Below are positions 34,714 to 44,080 of a stretch of 64,000 bases of DNA, piece after piece. This DNA comes from Polynucleobacter arcticus. Lineage in GTDB: Bacteria > Pseudomonadota > Gammaproteobacteria > Burkholderiales > Burkholderiaceae. The notes under the pieces were generated by a model, which worked only from the letters and a program-made list of their open reading frames with translations, was not told the origin of the DNA and made no database searches. The position numbers and the translations under genes are program-made. Every line of letters begins with the position of its first letter. The stretch's first letter is position 1. The stretch is from positions 608,647 through 672,646 of the forward strand of contig NZ_CP028940.1 of the NCBI RefSeq assembly GCF_013307205.1. The letters run 5' to 3'.

Positions 34714-35151
34714 TTATTTCTTTGTCATCTCAAAGCAAGAAGCTACCTTTGGGCTAGCTGAGACTTGGGTATAGCAAACTTCCAAGTTTTTAGAGTCGGC
34801 CAATTTAAAGGTAAAACTTCCTGTTTCATTAACCATTACGCCACTCTTCATATCTTTAGCATAGGCACCCATTAACACTTCTTTGCGCTTAGCATCGGTT
34901 GAATGCTTATTATTAGTTGCGCCAATAGAACCAACAAAGTTTCTACCCTCTTCTTTATCAATAACCATTACATACTCCACGCTTCTAAAGCGTACAGCCT
35001 TTTCCTTACCCGCTTCTGTAGGGTGGAAGTGCCCAGCACCAGAGACTGCCGAATTACTCATACCCGTCCAAGTACCAAGCATATTGGGTGAGCTTTGTGC
35101 AAATACTGAAAGACTCATACACAGCATTGTCAGACCTAGAACTTTTTTCAT
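34714..35151 (-). CDS. Small exported protein of unknown function (145 aa)
   Basis: A signal peptide (about residues 1-18, ending LSVFAQ) is followed by a 127-residue beta-rich domain. It contains MLGTWTGMSNSAVSGAG at its start and two Cys near residues 128 and 139 (LEVCYTQ, ASCFEM). It resembles a lipocalin-like or avidin-like small barrel in its GTWTG start, but I cannot name the family. A good terminator follows it. Confidence 0.65.
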   Translation of the reverse strand: MKKVLGLTMLCMSLSVFAQSSPNMLGTWTGMSNSAVSGAGHFHPTEAGKEKAVRFRSVEYVMVIDKEEGRNFVGSIGATNNKHSTDAKRKEVLMGAYAKDMKSGVMVNETGSFTFKLADSKNLEVCYTQVSASPKVASCFEMTKK

Positions 35152-35602
35152 TTGTTTCCTTTTTTTAGTTTGTGTAACGCCTCGTTCGTACTATAACCTC
35201 TAAAGATAGCTATAAGCGTGTTCATATTTACGCAGTTGATAAATTCCCATGATGGCTCTAAATCAATGGACCTTTAAATAGACGCGACCTACAGGCAGCG
35301 CGACAAAAACATTCCCAGAGAAGTAAAAACGGAACAGCCATAAGATGCCGAATGATAACGACTCAGAAACGCCGAGCTATGGGGGTTTGTGAGGTGGTAC
35401 CAGATTCACAAATGTGAACAGATTTATTACTTTTATTTACTCAAACAGCGCTATATTAATCTCTTAATTTTTTTTGGTTATTGCTACTGCCCTTATATCT
35501 TTTGCTACCCTCTTGTTCACAAGGGAAGCTGATAAAGAAAATCTGTGACCAGCTGTTGCAATGAGTTTTTTAACTTGTACAAGAAGCGCTGGAATCAAAT
35601 AA
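35152..35602. other. Intergenic region, nothing recognised
   Basis: About 450 bases lie between the divergent exported-protein and TauE/SafE genes. The reading frame on the minus strand at 35464-35883 overlaps the TauE/SafE gene and is not convincing. Confidence 0.4.
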
Positions 35603-36355
35603 ATGCCTATTGAGATCATTATTGCTGTTGGCGCTGGGCTTCTTTGTGGATTTCTAAACACAGTTGCATCAAGCGGATCAGCTGTAACCCTCCCTTTATT
35701 AATTTTCATGGGGCTTGCCCCATCCATAGCTAACGGAACCAATCGTGTTCCCGTATTGGTGGGGGCGCTCATTGCATCAATCGCTTTTTTAAGGGCTGGA
35801 ATAATAGATTGGAGCCTGGCTTTTAAGATTTTGACACCGACTGTTATCGGTAGCATCTTTGGCGCATTTCTTGCAGTGTACATGCCTGAAAATTATATAA
35901 AGTTATTAATATTCATAGCGCTCATCTGCGCTTTCTTACTTTTATTCTCCGGCGTTAAGAAGTTATTTGAAAAGGAGCTTGAGGAGAGCCTTCGCTATAG
36001 CGGCCTTGAAATAGGAATTCTCTTTGCAGTTGGATTATGGCTAGGGCTAATAGTCCTTGATGGTGGCACATACCTACTACTGGCTTTGATAGCCTTTGTG
36101 CGGCTACCTCTTGTAAAAGCAAATGCCTATAAGAACCTTGTTGTCTTGGCAACAGCAGCTATTGCATTAACTGTATTCTCAATAAAAGATGAAGTGAATT
36201 GGGAGCTTGGTGGAATTATGGCGCTGGGCAGCATAGTGGGCGCATTCTTTGGCGCAAAATTTTCTTTAAACCCACTAGCTAAGGTTTGGACTTTTCGATT
36301 CTTGGTTGCGGTAATCGTGCTCGAGTTAATACATATGGGGATGCAGTACTTTTAA
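35603..36355 (+). CDS. TauE/SafE-family sulfite/anion exporter
   Basis: The 250-residue inner-membrane protein has about seven to eight helices in two repeats. The first repeat starts with GAGLLCGFLNTVASSGSAVTLPLLIFMGLAP and the second with GLWLGLIVLDGGTYLLLALI. This is the TauE/SafE (YfcA) pattern. Likely substrates are sulfite or organosulfonates. No metabolic partner is next to it, so the substrate is unknown. Confidence 0.85.
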   Translation: MPIEIIIAVGAGLLCGFLNTVASSGSAVTLPLLIFMGLAPSIANGTNRVPVLVGALIASIAFLRAGIIDWSLAFKILTPTVIGSIFGAFLAVYMPENYIKLLIFIALICAFLLLFSGVKKLFEKELEESLRYSGLEIGILFAVGLWLGLIVLDGGTYLLLALIAFVRLPLVKANAYKNLVVLATAAIALTVFSIKDEVNWELGGIMALGSIVGAFFGAKFSLNPLAKVWTFRFLVAVIVLELIHMGMQYF

Positions 36356-36395
36356 CTCCCGCTCTTCTCGTTTAGTCATTGATGTTTAGCCTACA

Positions 36396-36435
36396 CAGCG
36401 CGATTCGAACGTGCGACCTGGGCCTTAGAAGGGTG
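36396..36435 (-). repeat. tRNA-Arg-like 3'-half fragment
   Basis: The minus strand reads CCTTCTAAGGCCCAGG then TCGCACGTTCGAATCGCG. This resembles the anticodon loop (TCT) and T arm of a tRNA-Arg. The D arm is absent, so it is a fragment, perhaps left by an earlier integration. Confidence 0.45.
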
Positions 36436-36464
36436 TTATCTCTAGTAGCCAAAGTCTCTTAATG

Positions 36465-37699
36465 GCCTTGGATTCAACTGATCGATGCAACACACTACAA
36501 ACTGCGTAAGCAAAAGGAGTGTTGCTCATGAAACAACGGCCCCGAATCTATTACACGGCCACCCAGAAGGCTTTAATGTGGGAACGCTGGCAAAAAGGCG
36601 ATAACCTTCATCAGATAGCGCAGTTATTTGATCGGGGCCACTCTTCTATCCAGCGTATTTTGGCCGAAAGTGGTGGCATCAAACCACTAGAGCGATCTCG
36701 ATCAGCTCTATCGCTGACTTTGGCTGAGCGAGAAGAGATCTCCCGCGGCCTGGCAACGGGACAATCCCTTCGTTCTATCGCACAGCTTTTAGGCAGATCG
36801 CCTTCTACGGTTAGTCGGGAGGTTAAGCGTAATGGTGGTGCCAAAGACTACCGATCAGCTGGGGCAGATAGCTCAGCTTGGGATCGAGCACTTCGTCCTA
36901 AGACTTGTAAACTAGTTTTGAACAAGCCCTTGGCAACTATCGTGACAGATAAGCTGCAGCTCTTGCAGTGGTCGCCACAACAGATTGCCGGATGGTTAAA
37001 GCAAACTTATCCAGATGACGAAAGCTATCAGGTGTCACACGAGACTATTTATCGCAGCCTCTTTATCCAAGCCCGTGGAGCCTTAAAGAAAGAGCTCGTG
37101 GCGCACTTACGACGCACTCGGGTAATGCGCCGCTCACGCCATCACACGCTTAAAGATGTTGGTCTTGGCAAGATTGCTAATGCGGTCTCCATTAGAGAGC
37201 GGCCAGCTGAAGCAGAAGATCGTGCAGTGCCAGGTCATTGGGAAGGCGATCTTTTATATGGGGATGCTAATAGTCAGATCGCCACCCTCGTTGAGCGTCA
37301 GACTCGCTATGTGATGCTAGTGAAGGTTGCGCGTAAGGATAGCCAGACGGTAGTTAACGCACTCATTAAGCATGCGAGAAAATTACCAGACGAGTTGTAT
37401 AAGTCGCTCACTTGGGATCGAGGTAAAGAGATGTCTGAACACAGACGCTTTACCTTAGCCACGGATGTTCAGGTGTACTTTTGTGATCCTCAGCATCCTT
37501 GGCAACGAGGATCCAATGAAAATACGAATGGGCTACTAAGACAATACTTCCCTAAAGGAATGAGCCTGGCTAATTACTCACAGGCTAAGCTTAATGCCAT
37601 AGCCAGGAAACTCAATGAACGCCCTAGAAAGACACTAAACTATCAAACACCGGCAGAACGTTTTGCCCAATCTGTTGCGTTGACCGGTTGAATCCAAGG
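36465..37699 (+). mobile_element. IS30-family insertion sequence
   Basis: Inverted repeats (CCTTGGATTCAACTGATCGA at the left, CCTTGGATTCAACCGGTCAA inward at the right) bound one transposase gene. A 32-bp piece of its left end is at 28289-28320. Confidence 0.88.
36528..37691 (+). CDS. IS30-family transposase
   Basis: The 387-residue protein has an N-terminal helix-turn-helix (LHQIAQLFDRGHSSIQRIL, then LRSIAQLLGRSPSTVSREVKRNGG). The catalytic domain has Asp in GHWEGDLL, Asp in LTWDRGKEM and Glu in RGSNENTNGLLRQYFPKG. AAGGAG lies eight bases before the ATG at 36528, so a GTG at 36519 is less likely. It looks intact. Confidence 0.9.
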   Translation: MKQRPRIYYTATQKALMWERWQKGDNLHQIAQLFDRGHSSIQRILAESGGIKPLERSRSALSLTLAEREEISRGLATGQSLRSIAQLLGRSPSTVSREVKRNGGAKDYRSAGADSSAWDRALRPKTCKLVLNKPLATIVTDKLQLLQWSPQQIAGWLKQTYPDDESYQVSHETIYRSLFIQARGALKKELVAHLRRTRVMRRSRHHTLKDVGLGKIANAVSIRERPAEAEDRAVPGHWEGDLLYGDANSQIATLVERQTRYVMLVKVARKDSQTVVNALIKHARKLPDELYKSLTWDRGKEMSEHRRFTLATDVQVYFCDPQHPWQRGSNENTNGLLRQYFPKGMSLANYSQAKLNAIARKLNERPRKTLNYQTPAERFAQSVALTG

Positions 37700-37940
37700 T
37701 CGATAACAGTCATTAAAAGCACAAGAGCAGGGAATCAACCATCCTTAATGCGAGCTAGAAACTCGGCCGAGAATAAGAAAGCATTACCAAGCATCGCCCC
37801 TGTGGAGATTTTTTACCTCTAGAGCCCTGAGTTTGTCTGAGCAAGCAATGGGTAGAAAGTCTAATAGATCCTGACTATTTAATAGTAGATGGTCTATCCA
37901 TTAGTCATAGATAAGAGTAGTAGCAAGCATGATGTTAAAT

Positions 37941-37966
37941 AAAAACCACTTCGAAAAGTGGTTTTT
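37941..37966. terminator. Bidirectional terminator
   Basis: The palindrome AAAAACCACTTTCGAAAGTGGTTTTT type (with one base change in the loop) lies just downstream of the lipoprotein gene at 38012 (-). Confidence 0.75.
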
Positions 37967-38011
37967 AGGATTCACAATGGGATGACAGTGCTGCGTTAAT
38001 AACTTACCTCA

Positions 38012-39493
38012 TCACTGCTTATAGGTTTCATAAATAGTCTGATATCCCTGTCCGCTAGTAGCAATCGGGGTTGCCTGCACCTCTTTATAGAGGGCTGTTA
38101 GGGTATTGTTTGCATTGATACGGTAGTTTGTGATGCTGGTATAAATCAGCTCATCCGTTCCATATATTTCTGAAATATCGGTAGCGATGTACAAAAGCGT
38201 GGTTGGCGTATCGGCTACGATTTTCCAGGTTCTACTGCCTTCCTGGGCACGAATAGTAGGTCCTGATGGATTGAGGGGATTGCTGGTGTAGTTTACGTAG
38301 GTAGCCAAAGTACCTGTAGCTCCAATAGTAACTGACGTTGGGGGAGCTGCTTGATTGGACCAGACAAGGCCTAGTGGATAACCATTTTGCGTGGTACCAG
38401 TCGTTATCGGGGTCACAGCTGTTGGGTCAAAGTAATATGGAGTACTTGTACTACCATCATATTTGTAAAAACTTTTGCAAAAATCATTAGAGCTAGCGGG
38501 TATCGTGTCAGTTTCAGATTCGTAAGTGATTAAAGCAGCTGCACCGCTTAAGGTTTGCCCTGAGACCGTAGGAGTGAAAGACTGTTGTCTTGTTCCCTGG
38601 CAGTAACCAAAAATAGTGCCTGATATTGCGCTTCCGTCTTTAACCCAGCTTGTATAGGCTGCATTTAAATTTAATGTTGGAGAGCTAAATGACTGTTGAT
38701 AGACCTCATCAACATTCTGATCGCCGCGTACAGTAATTGTTCCTCCACTGAAGGCGAAAATTCCCAGCGGGGTTACCTGTATATTTTTACGTAAACTCGT
38801 TAATGTGTTGTCGGAATTGATACGGTACCAAGTGGTTTGGTTAAAAAGCAATTCATTGCCAGCAGTCGTATATGCTTTATTGTTAGTAATCAGCGTCAAG
38901 GTAGTTGAGCTATCTGCCGTAACCGCCCAGGTCTGGAAACTTGTGGCTGCAGGTATCGTCCCATCAACAAGGCTAGTAGTGTTAAACCAATTGCCTGATG
39001 ATCCAGCAGTAACTGAAGTTGGAAGGGGAATTTGGTTTTGGTAAACAGTACCAGGCGGATTGCTACCGTTACTGATAGGAACTATAGTGTTGGGATCATA
39101 ATAATTTGTAGCCTTGATCGCATTAATATCAGTGTTTCTATAAAAATTCCTACAAAATGCATTAGAGTTCCCAGCCATGGTATCGAGCTCATATTCGTTC
39201 TGAATTAACGCTGGTGTGGTGCCATTGAGAGTTGTTCCTGAGGATGTAGGGGCCAAAGTCCATACTCGAGTGCCTTGGCAGTACCCGCTAATAGTGCCTG
39301 ATATCGAACTACCTCCTATAGTTTTTTTCGCAAAAGCTGCATTTAAATTTAATGTCAGGGGGGCAGTCGAGGTCGATGAAGAGCTACCGCCACAAGCTGC
39401 CAATATAAGTGTTGTTATGAGAGGTAAACCTAGTTTTAAGTTAGATTTTTTCAGCATTCGAGAAATAGTGGTGTTCAGTATCATTTTTTTCAT
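38012..39493 (-). CDS. Two-repeat lipoprotein
   Basis: A type II signal peptide (lipobox LAAC, Cys 34) is followed by a Ser/Thr linker. Two similar domains of about 210 residues follow (near 45-265 and 266-493). Both start with LTLNLNAA(F/Y) and share SISGTI(S/F)GYCQGTR, NEYELDT/TYESETDT and a Cys-Lys/Arg-Xaa-Phe-Tyr motif. The domains probably arose by internal duplication. The family is unknown to me. It should sit in the outer membrane as a surface or matrix protein. Confidence 0.7.
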   Translation of the reverse strand: MKKMILNTTISRMLKKSNLKLGLPLITTLILAACGGSSSSTSTAPLTLNLNAAFAKKTIGGSSISGTISGYCQGTRVWTLAPTSSGTTLNGTTPALIQNEYELDTMAGNSNAFCRNFYRNTDINAIKATNYYDPNTIVPISNGSNPPGTVYQNQIPLPTSVTAGSSGNWFNTTSLVDGTIPAATSFQTWAVTADSSTTLTLITNNKAYTTAGNELLFNQTTWYRINSDNTLTSLRKNIQVTPLGIFAFSGGTITVRGDQNVDEVYQQSFSSPTLNLNAAYTSWVKDGSAISGTIFGYCQGTRQQSFTPTVSGQTLSGAAALITYESETDTIPASSNDFCKSFYKYDGSTSTPYYFDPTAVTPITTGTTQNGYPLGLVWSNQAAPPTSVTIGATGTLATYVNYTSNPLNPSGPTIRAQEGSRTWKIVADTPTTLLYIATDISEIYGTDELIYTSITNYRINANNTLTALYKEVQATPIATSGQGYQTIYETYKQ

Positions 39494-39821
39494 TAAACCT
39501 ATTTTGTTTTGGTTTTCATGCCTATTTTTAAGCAGTAATTTAATCTATAAAAACAAATATTTTTATAATTAAAAATCACTTTAACCCTTAGAATCACCAA
39601 AAAAACTGATATATCGTTCACAATTTAATCGGCAATAGGTAGCTGAGACCTATATATCCATTAGCTTTTTTGACGATTCTAATTTAGGGATTATGGTGTT
39701 CACATTTTTAATGCAATCCACTCATAGATCCTTGCAAATAATGAGTGAAATCATTCAATGAATGAATACCCTATATTGAATTTTTCCATGCTAATTTGAG
39801 CCGACAAATGTGTGGACACAT
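39494..39821. other. Intergenic region, nothing recognised
   Basis: About 330 AT-rich bases lie between the lipoprotein gene and the degraded tRNA-Lys repeat. Confidence 0.4.
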
Positions 39822-39913
39822 CCCTTGGTTGCGAGTTCAAACATGGCATCGGTCAAGCTAATCTGGCCTGATCTAGAAGCATTACTCAGCCTCGCTTTTT
39901 GCGGGGCTTTTTC
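39822..39913 (+). repeat. tRNA-Lys repeat, copy 3 (strongly decayed)
   Basis: The order CCCTTGGTTGCGAGTTCAA, an insertion, AATCTGGCCTGATCTAGAAGC and a terminator (CAGCCTCGCTTTTTGCGGGG) matches copies 1 and 4 with several base changes. The decay suggests greater age. Confidence 0.65.
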
Positions 39914-39974
39914 TTTTGATCTTCAGTAAATATAGGGTGAATGGCTATATTGAGTCTTTAAGCAAGAAAAACTA

Positions 39975-40646
39975 CTAGGCGCTTGGAATTGCTAGGCGTT
40001 TTTCTATGTTTCTGGCCACCAATACGATTACTGAAACGAGTAGTAAATACACCAAGGCCGTAAGTAAGTAGGCTTTAAAGAACTGGAAATTAGTGGATGC
40101 TAACTGCTGCATACGCGCAAAGAACTCGGTGTACTGTATTAAGAACACAATAGAGCTATCTTTTAGATTGCCAATCACTTGATTTGTTAATGCTGGTACA
40201 GAATTACGTAGCACCTGAGGCAAGGTAATTAAACGAAATATTTGTGATGACTTAAACCCTTGCGCTGTTGCAGCCTCTATCTGACTAAAGTCTAATCCAT
40301 TAAATGCCGTTTTAAGATAGGCGGCATTGTAGGCAGCAACATTTAAAGTGAATCCAATCACTGCAACGGTAAATGGATTTAAGCGCACATCCCACTGTGG
40401 CAATCCGTAATACATTAAAAATAAGAGCACGATGAGCGGCATGCCAATAAAAAAAGAAATGTACGCATTGGTTGCGTTTCGTATCAGGCTATTTTTACTG
40501 AGCGTGAGATAGAAGACAAAAATACCCAAGAAAAAGCCAGTCACACTAATGATCGCCGCCAATTGCAAGGTATTTACAAGCCCAGCCAATATCAGAGGCA
40601 TTTGCTCCAGAAGATCACGCTCGAAAGTGCCCCATGAACCCATCAA
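39975..40646 (-). CDS. Polar amino acid ABC transporter permease
   Basis: The 223-residue inner-membrane permease of the HisMQ/GlnP type has about five helices and an EAA motif (EAATAQGFKSSQIFRLITLPQVLRNSVP). It overlaps the ATPase gene by four bases, is the last gene of a four-gene operon and should form a heterodimer with the other permease. Confidence 0.88.
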   Translation of the reverse strand: MMGSWGTFERDLLEQMPLILAGLVNTLQLAAIISVTGFFLGIFVFYLTLSKNSLIRNATNAYISFFIGMPLIVLLFLMYYGLPQWDVRLNPFTVAVIGFTLNVAAYNAAYLKTAFNGLDFSQIEAATAQGFKSSQIFRLITLPQVLRNSVPALTNQVIGNLKDSSIVFLIQYTEFFARMQQLASTNFQFFKAYLLTALVYLLLVSVIVLVARNIEKRLAIPSA

Positions 40647-41377
40647 ACAGACTCTTTTTTGCCAAAAAATGCTTGCATTTCTGGATCAGAATGATCGTTA
40701 GCTAGGACATCGATGCGCTCATCAGCACGAATGACACCTTTATCGAGAAAAAGCACTCTATCTGCAATTCCACTTGCTAGCCCCAGATCATGCGTTACGC
40801 ACAGCATCGTAATTCCATTGCCATGTAGGCGATTAATTAAATCGCAGACATCACGCGACATTACTGGATCCAGCGCTGAAGTTGGCTCATCGAGCAAAAG
40901 AACAGCAGGGTCCATCGCTAAAGCCCTGGCGATAGCAACGCGTTGCTTTTGACCGCCCGATAACTGTGAGGGAAACTTACTCTGATGGGGTGTCATCTCA
41001 AATTGAGATAACTCATGCAGAGCCTTCTCGTTGGCCTCTTTCAGTCCCATACCTTCTAATTTACGTAAGGCTAATGTGACATTTTCCAGCACAGTGAGAT
41101 GGCTATATAAGGCAAATTGCTGAAACACAAACCCGATCTGTTTACGTAAGGCACGAACATCAACACTGGAATCTAGAATCTCTTTCCCTTTGAATTGAAT
41201 CGATCCGGATGTTGGTTCAACCAGCCTATTGAGACATCTCAATAAGGTCGATTTACCACTGCCAGATGAACCCATTAAGACCTTCACATCACCTTGATTG
41301 AGGTCTAGATTTATTCCAGTGAGGACAACTTGATCCCCAAACTGTTTAGTAAGATCCCGAATGGCGATGACCGTCAT
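40643..41377 (-). CDS. Polar amino acid ABC transporter ATPase
   Basis: The 244-residue GlnQ/HisP-like ATPase has Walker A GSSGSGKSTL, signature LSGGQKQRVAIARAL and Walker B VLLLDEPTSALDP. It is complete and overlaps both permease genes by four bases, so the set is translationally coupled. Confidence 0.92.
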   Translation of the reverse strand: MTVIAIRDLTKQFGDQVVLTGINLDLNQGDVKVLMGSSGSGKSTLLRCLNRLVEPTSGSIQFKGKEILDSSVDVRALRKQIGFVFQQFALYSHLTVLENVTLALRKLEGMGLKEANEKALHELSQFEMTPHQSKFPSQLSGGQKQRVAIARALAMDPAVLLLDEPTSALDPVMSRDVCDLINRLHGNGITMLCVTHDLGLASGIADRVLFLDKGVIRADERIDVLANDHSDPEMQAFFGKKESV

Positions 41378-42033
41378 ACCGCAGCCTCTTTCATACCTGA
41401 GATTTCATAATATTTTTGAATGAGCTGAACGCCCACCAATAAAATCCGATAAATTGCAAAATAGAGAATACCAACTGCAAGATAAATCTCAATTCCATTC
41501 AGGGTATTCGCTGTCAATGTCATGGCCTCCTTAGTAATCTCTGGAATGCCAACGGTATAAGCAAATGGCGAATACTTCAGGACTGAAGTGAACTCATTTA
41601 CCAAGCCGGGTACGGCAAAACGGAGCATCTGGGGAATTTCGATATATCGGAGAACCTGGATCCGGGTCATGCCCATAGACTGTGCCGCAATAATTTCAGC
41701 AGGGTCAACAGAATCAAATGCGCCACGAAATACTTCGGTTAAATAGGCGCCAGCAACCAATCCCAGGCTCATGGCCATTGCTAACAAGGGTGGTGGTTTG
41801 ATGCCCAAACTAGGGAGGCCAAAATACACCATAAATAGCAATACCAATACTGGGACACCTCTAAAGATATAGGTATAGATATCGATTAAAAAGGAGATGC
41901 TTTTAATTGACAGCCTATGCAAACTCGAGAGCACTAGACCAACCGCAAGGCCAGTCATGCTGCAAACGAGCGTTACCATCACGGTATTGACAACACCATG
42001 CCCCAGATATAACAGAATATCTAAAAGACTCAC
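41374..42033 (-). CDS. Polar amino acid ABC transporter permease
   Basis: The 219-residue permease has the HisMQ EAA motif (DPAEIIAAQSMGMTRIQVLRYIEIPQMLRFAVPGL) and about five membrane helices. It lies between the substrate-binding protein and ATPase genes. Confidence 0.88.
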   Translation of the reverse strand: MSLLDILLYLGHGVVNTVMVTLVCSMTGLAVGLVLSSLHRLSIKSISFLIDIYTYIFRGVPVLVLLFMVYFGLPSLGIKPPPLLAMAMSLGLVAGAYLTEVFRGAFDSVDPAEIIAAQSMGMTRIQVLRYIEIPQMLRFAVPGLVNEFTSVLKYSPFAYTVGIPEITKEAMTLTANTLNGIEIYLAVGILYFAIYRILLVGVQLIQKYYEISGMKEAAV

Positions 42034-42052
42034 TGCTGCATTTCCTGGGGAA

Positions 42053-42898
<846 letters not shown>

Positions 42899-42939
42899 CT
42901 ATAGTGGTTTTAAACCTTTCTAGATGGTCCTAGTTGAAA

Positions 42940-43215
42940 TCAAACGGGCAACGAAAGAATGAAGCAACAGCCAAATAGGCGTTGGTCTTGATGGTCAACT
43001 TGCCCATCATCATGGCCAACAGACTCACTCTGCGTCACCGTCAATGCTGAATTAGAAATACCAATTGAGCCCGCGTAAATAATAGGCATACCTAGAACAT
43101 TAAGCAGGATTGAGATCGGCGTACGAAATAATTTTCCAGCAGCCTATAGATTCAGTCCAAACAACAAAAGAAAATTTGCAAATAAAAATACAACAAGTGT
43201 TAATTTGCATTTCAT
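42940..43215 (-). pseudogene. Decayed small exported-protein gene
   Basis: From an ATG at 43215 the minus strand reads a signal-peptide-like start (LVVFLFANFLLLFG), then TAG at codon 24. The frame then stays open for 67 codons to a TGA. An open frame on both sides of a single amber codon suggests a recent nonsense change, though a sequencing error cannot be excluded. The remaining bases around it (42806-43416) hold nothing else recognised. Confidence 0.45.
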
Positions 43216-43416
43216 ATTTATGTTAATAAAAGTGTGGTCAAGAGGGCGTAACCCTTCTAATCTACAGCCTAAATTCATGAAATCTACTTGATTATTTGTT
43301 CACATTAGGTAAATGAGCAATTTCGCCAATCCCCAAGTATCATTTGAGTTTTACAACAAACCGTTGCTTAATTTTGAAAGTGTTCCGCTTTTAATAACGG
43401 TAGTCCTTTTTTCAAT

Positions 43417-44040
43417 ATGAATCCAGAGTTTGAAATCCTCTTTTCCAAGTCAAAACAAGATCGCTCGCTAAAAACGATGGCGGATATTCTGCAAGCGGCT
43501 GAGCAATTGACAGCAGAAGCTGATCCAGAGCTATTTACTAGCAGATCTCTGGCGCAAAAGTCAGGCTATGCTTTAGGTACCCTAGTTAGACGCCTTGGCA
43601 CCATTGAAAATGTTTTTTTATGGGCCATCAAAAAAGGTAGAGGCACATTACTAAATGAATTTGCTCTGAGGATTGCTCAATTCGATGCGGATGTTTCTGT
43701 TCAAAAATTTGCAGAAGATCTGGTTGACATTGCATTTGCTAACATTCAAAAAGTTAATCCTAAAGTCATGCGTTTTTTTGAGAATAGGATTACTAAGCAA
43801 CAGGGTCTCCCAGCGGATTACTTTTCTTACTGGGATTGTTTTGTTGAGCCGTATTTAGAATCAGCCCAGAGAAATAAAACGGATACTTTTAGACAGATGC
43901 CAAAAGATGAAGCAACCTTAATTATTAGAAATCTCTGTTTATTAGTAGAGCGGCCCTTTATTGAAGAAAACCCCATAGCAGGTACTGAGGAACATCGACG
44001 CATAGCAGTCGATGCCTTTATTAGGCTTCTTAGTAAATGA
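43417..44040 (+). CDS. TetR/AcrR-like transcriptional regulator
   Basis: The 207-residue all-helical protein has an N-terminal helix-turn-helix (SLKTMADILQAAEQL ... FTSRSLAQKSGYALGTLVRRLGTIENVFLWAI). This follows the TetR layout, with a C-terminal ligand-binding part. It is divergent from the ABC transporter operon and convergent with the oxidase-like gene. The target is unknown. Confidence 0.7.
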   Translation: MNPEFEILFSKSKQDRSLKTMADILQAAEQLTAEADPELFTSRSLAQKSGYALGTLVRRLGTIENVFLWAIKKGRGTLLNEFALRIAQFDADVSVQKFAEDLVDIAFANIQKVNPKVMRFFENRITKQQGLPADYFSYWDCFVEPYLESAQRNKTDTFRQMPKDEATLIIRNLCLLVERPFIEENPIAGTEEHRRIAVDAFIRLLSK

Positions 44041-44080
44041 TCTAGTTATCCAACACGAGCCTTGCCTTAGAGCTCTATAG

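Noticed and set aside
35464..35883. A 139-residue frame on the minus strand
   Set aside because: It is largely antisense to the TauE/SafE gene, which has clear membrane helices and family motifs.
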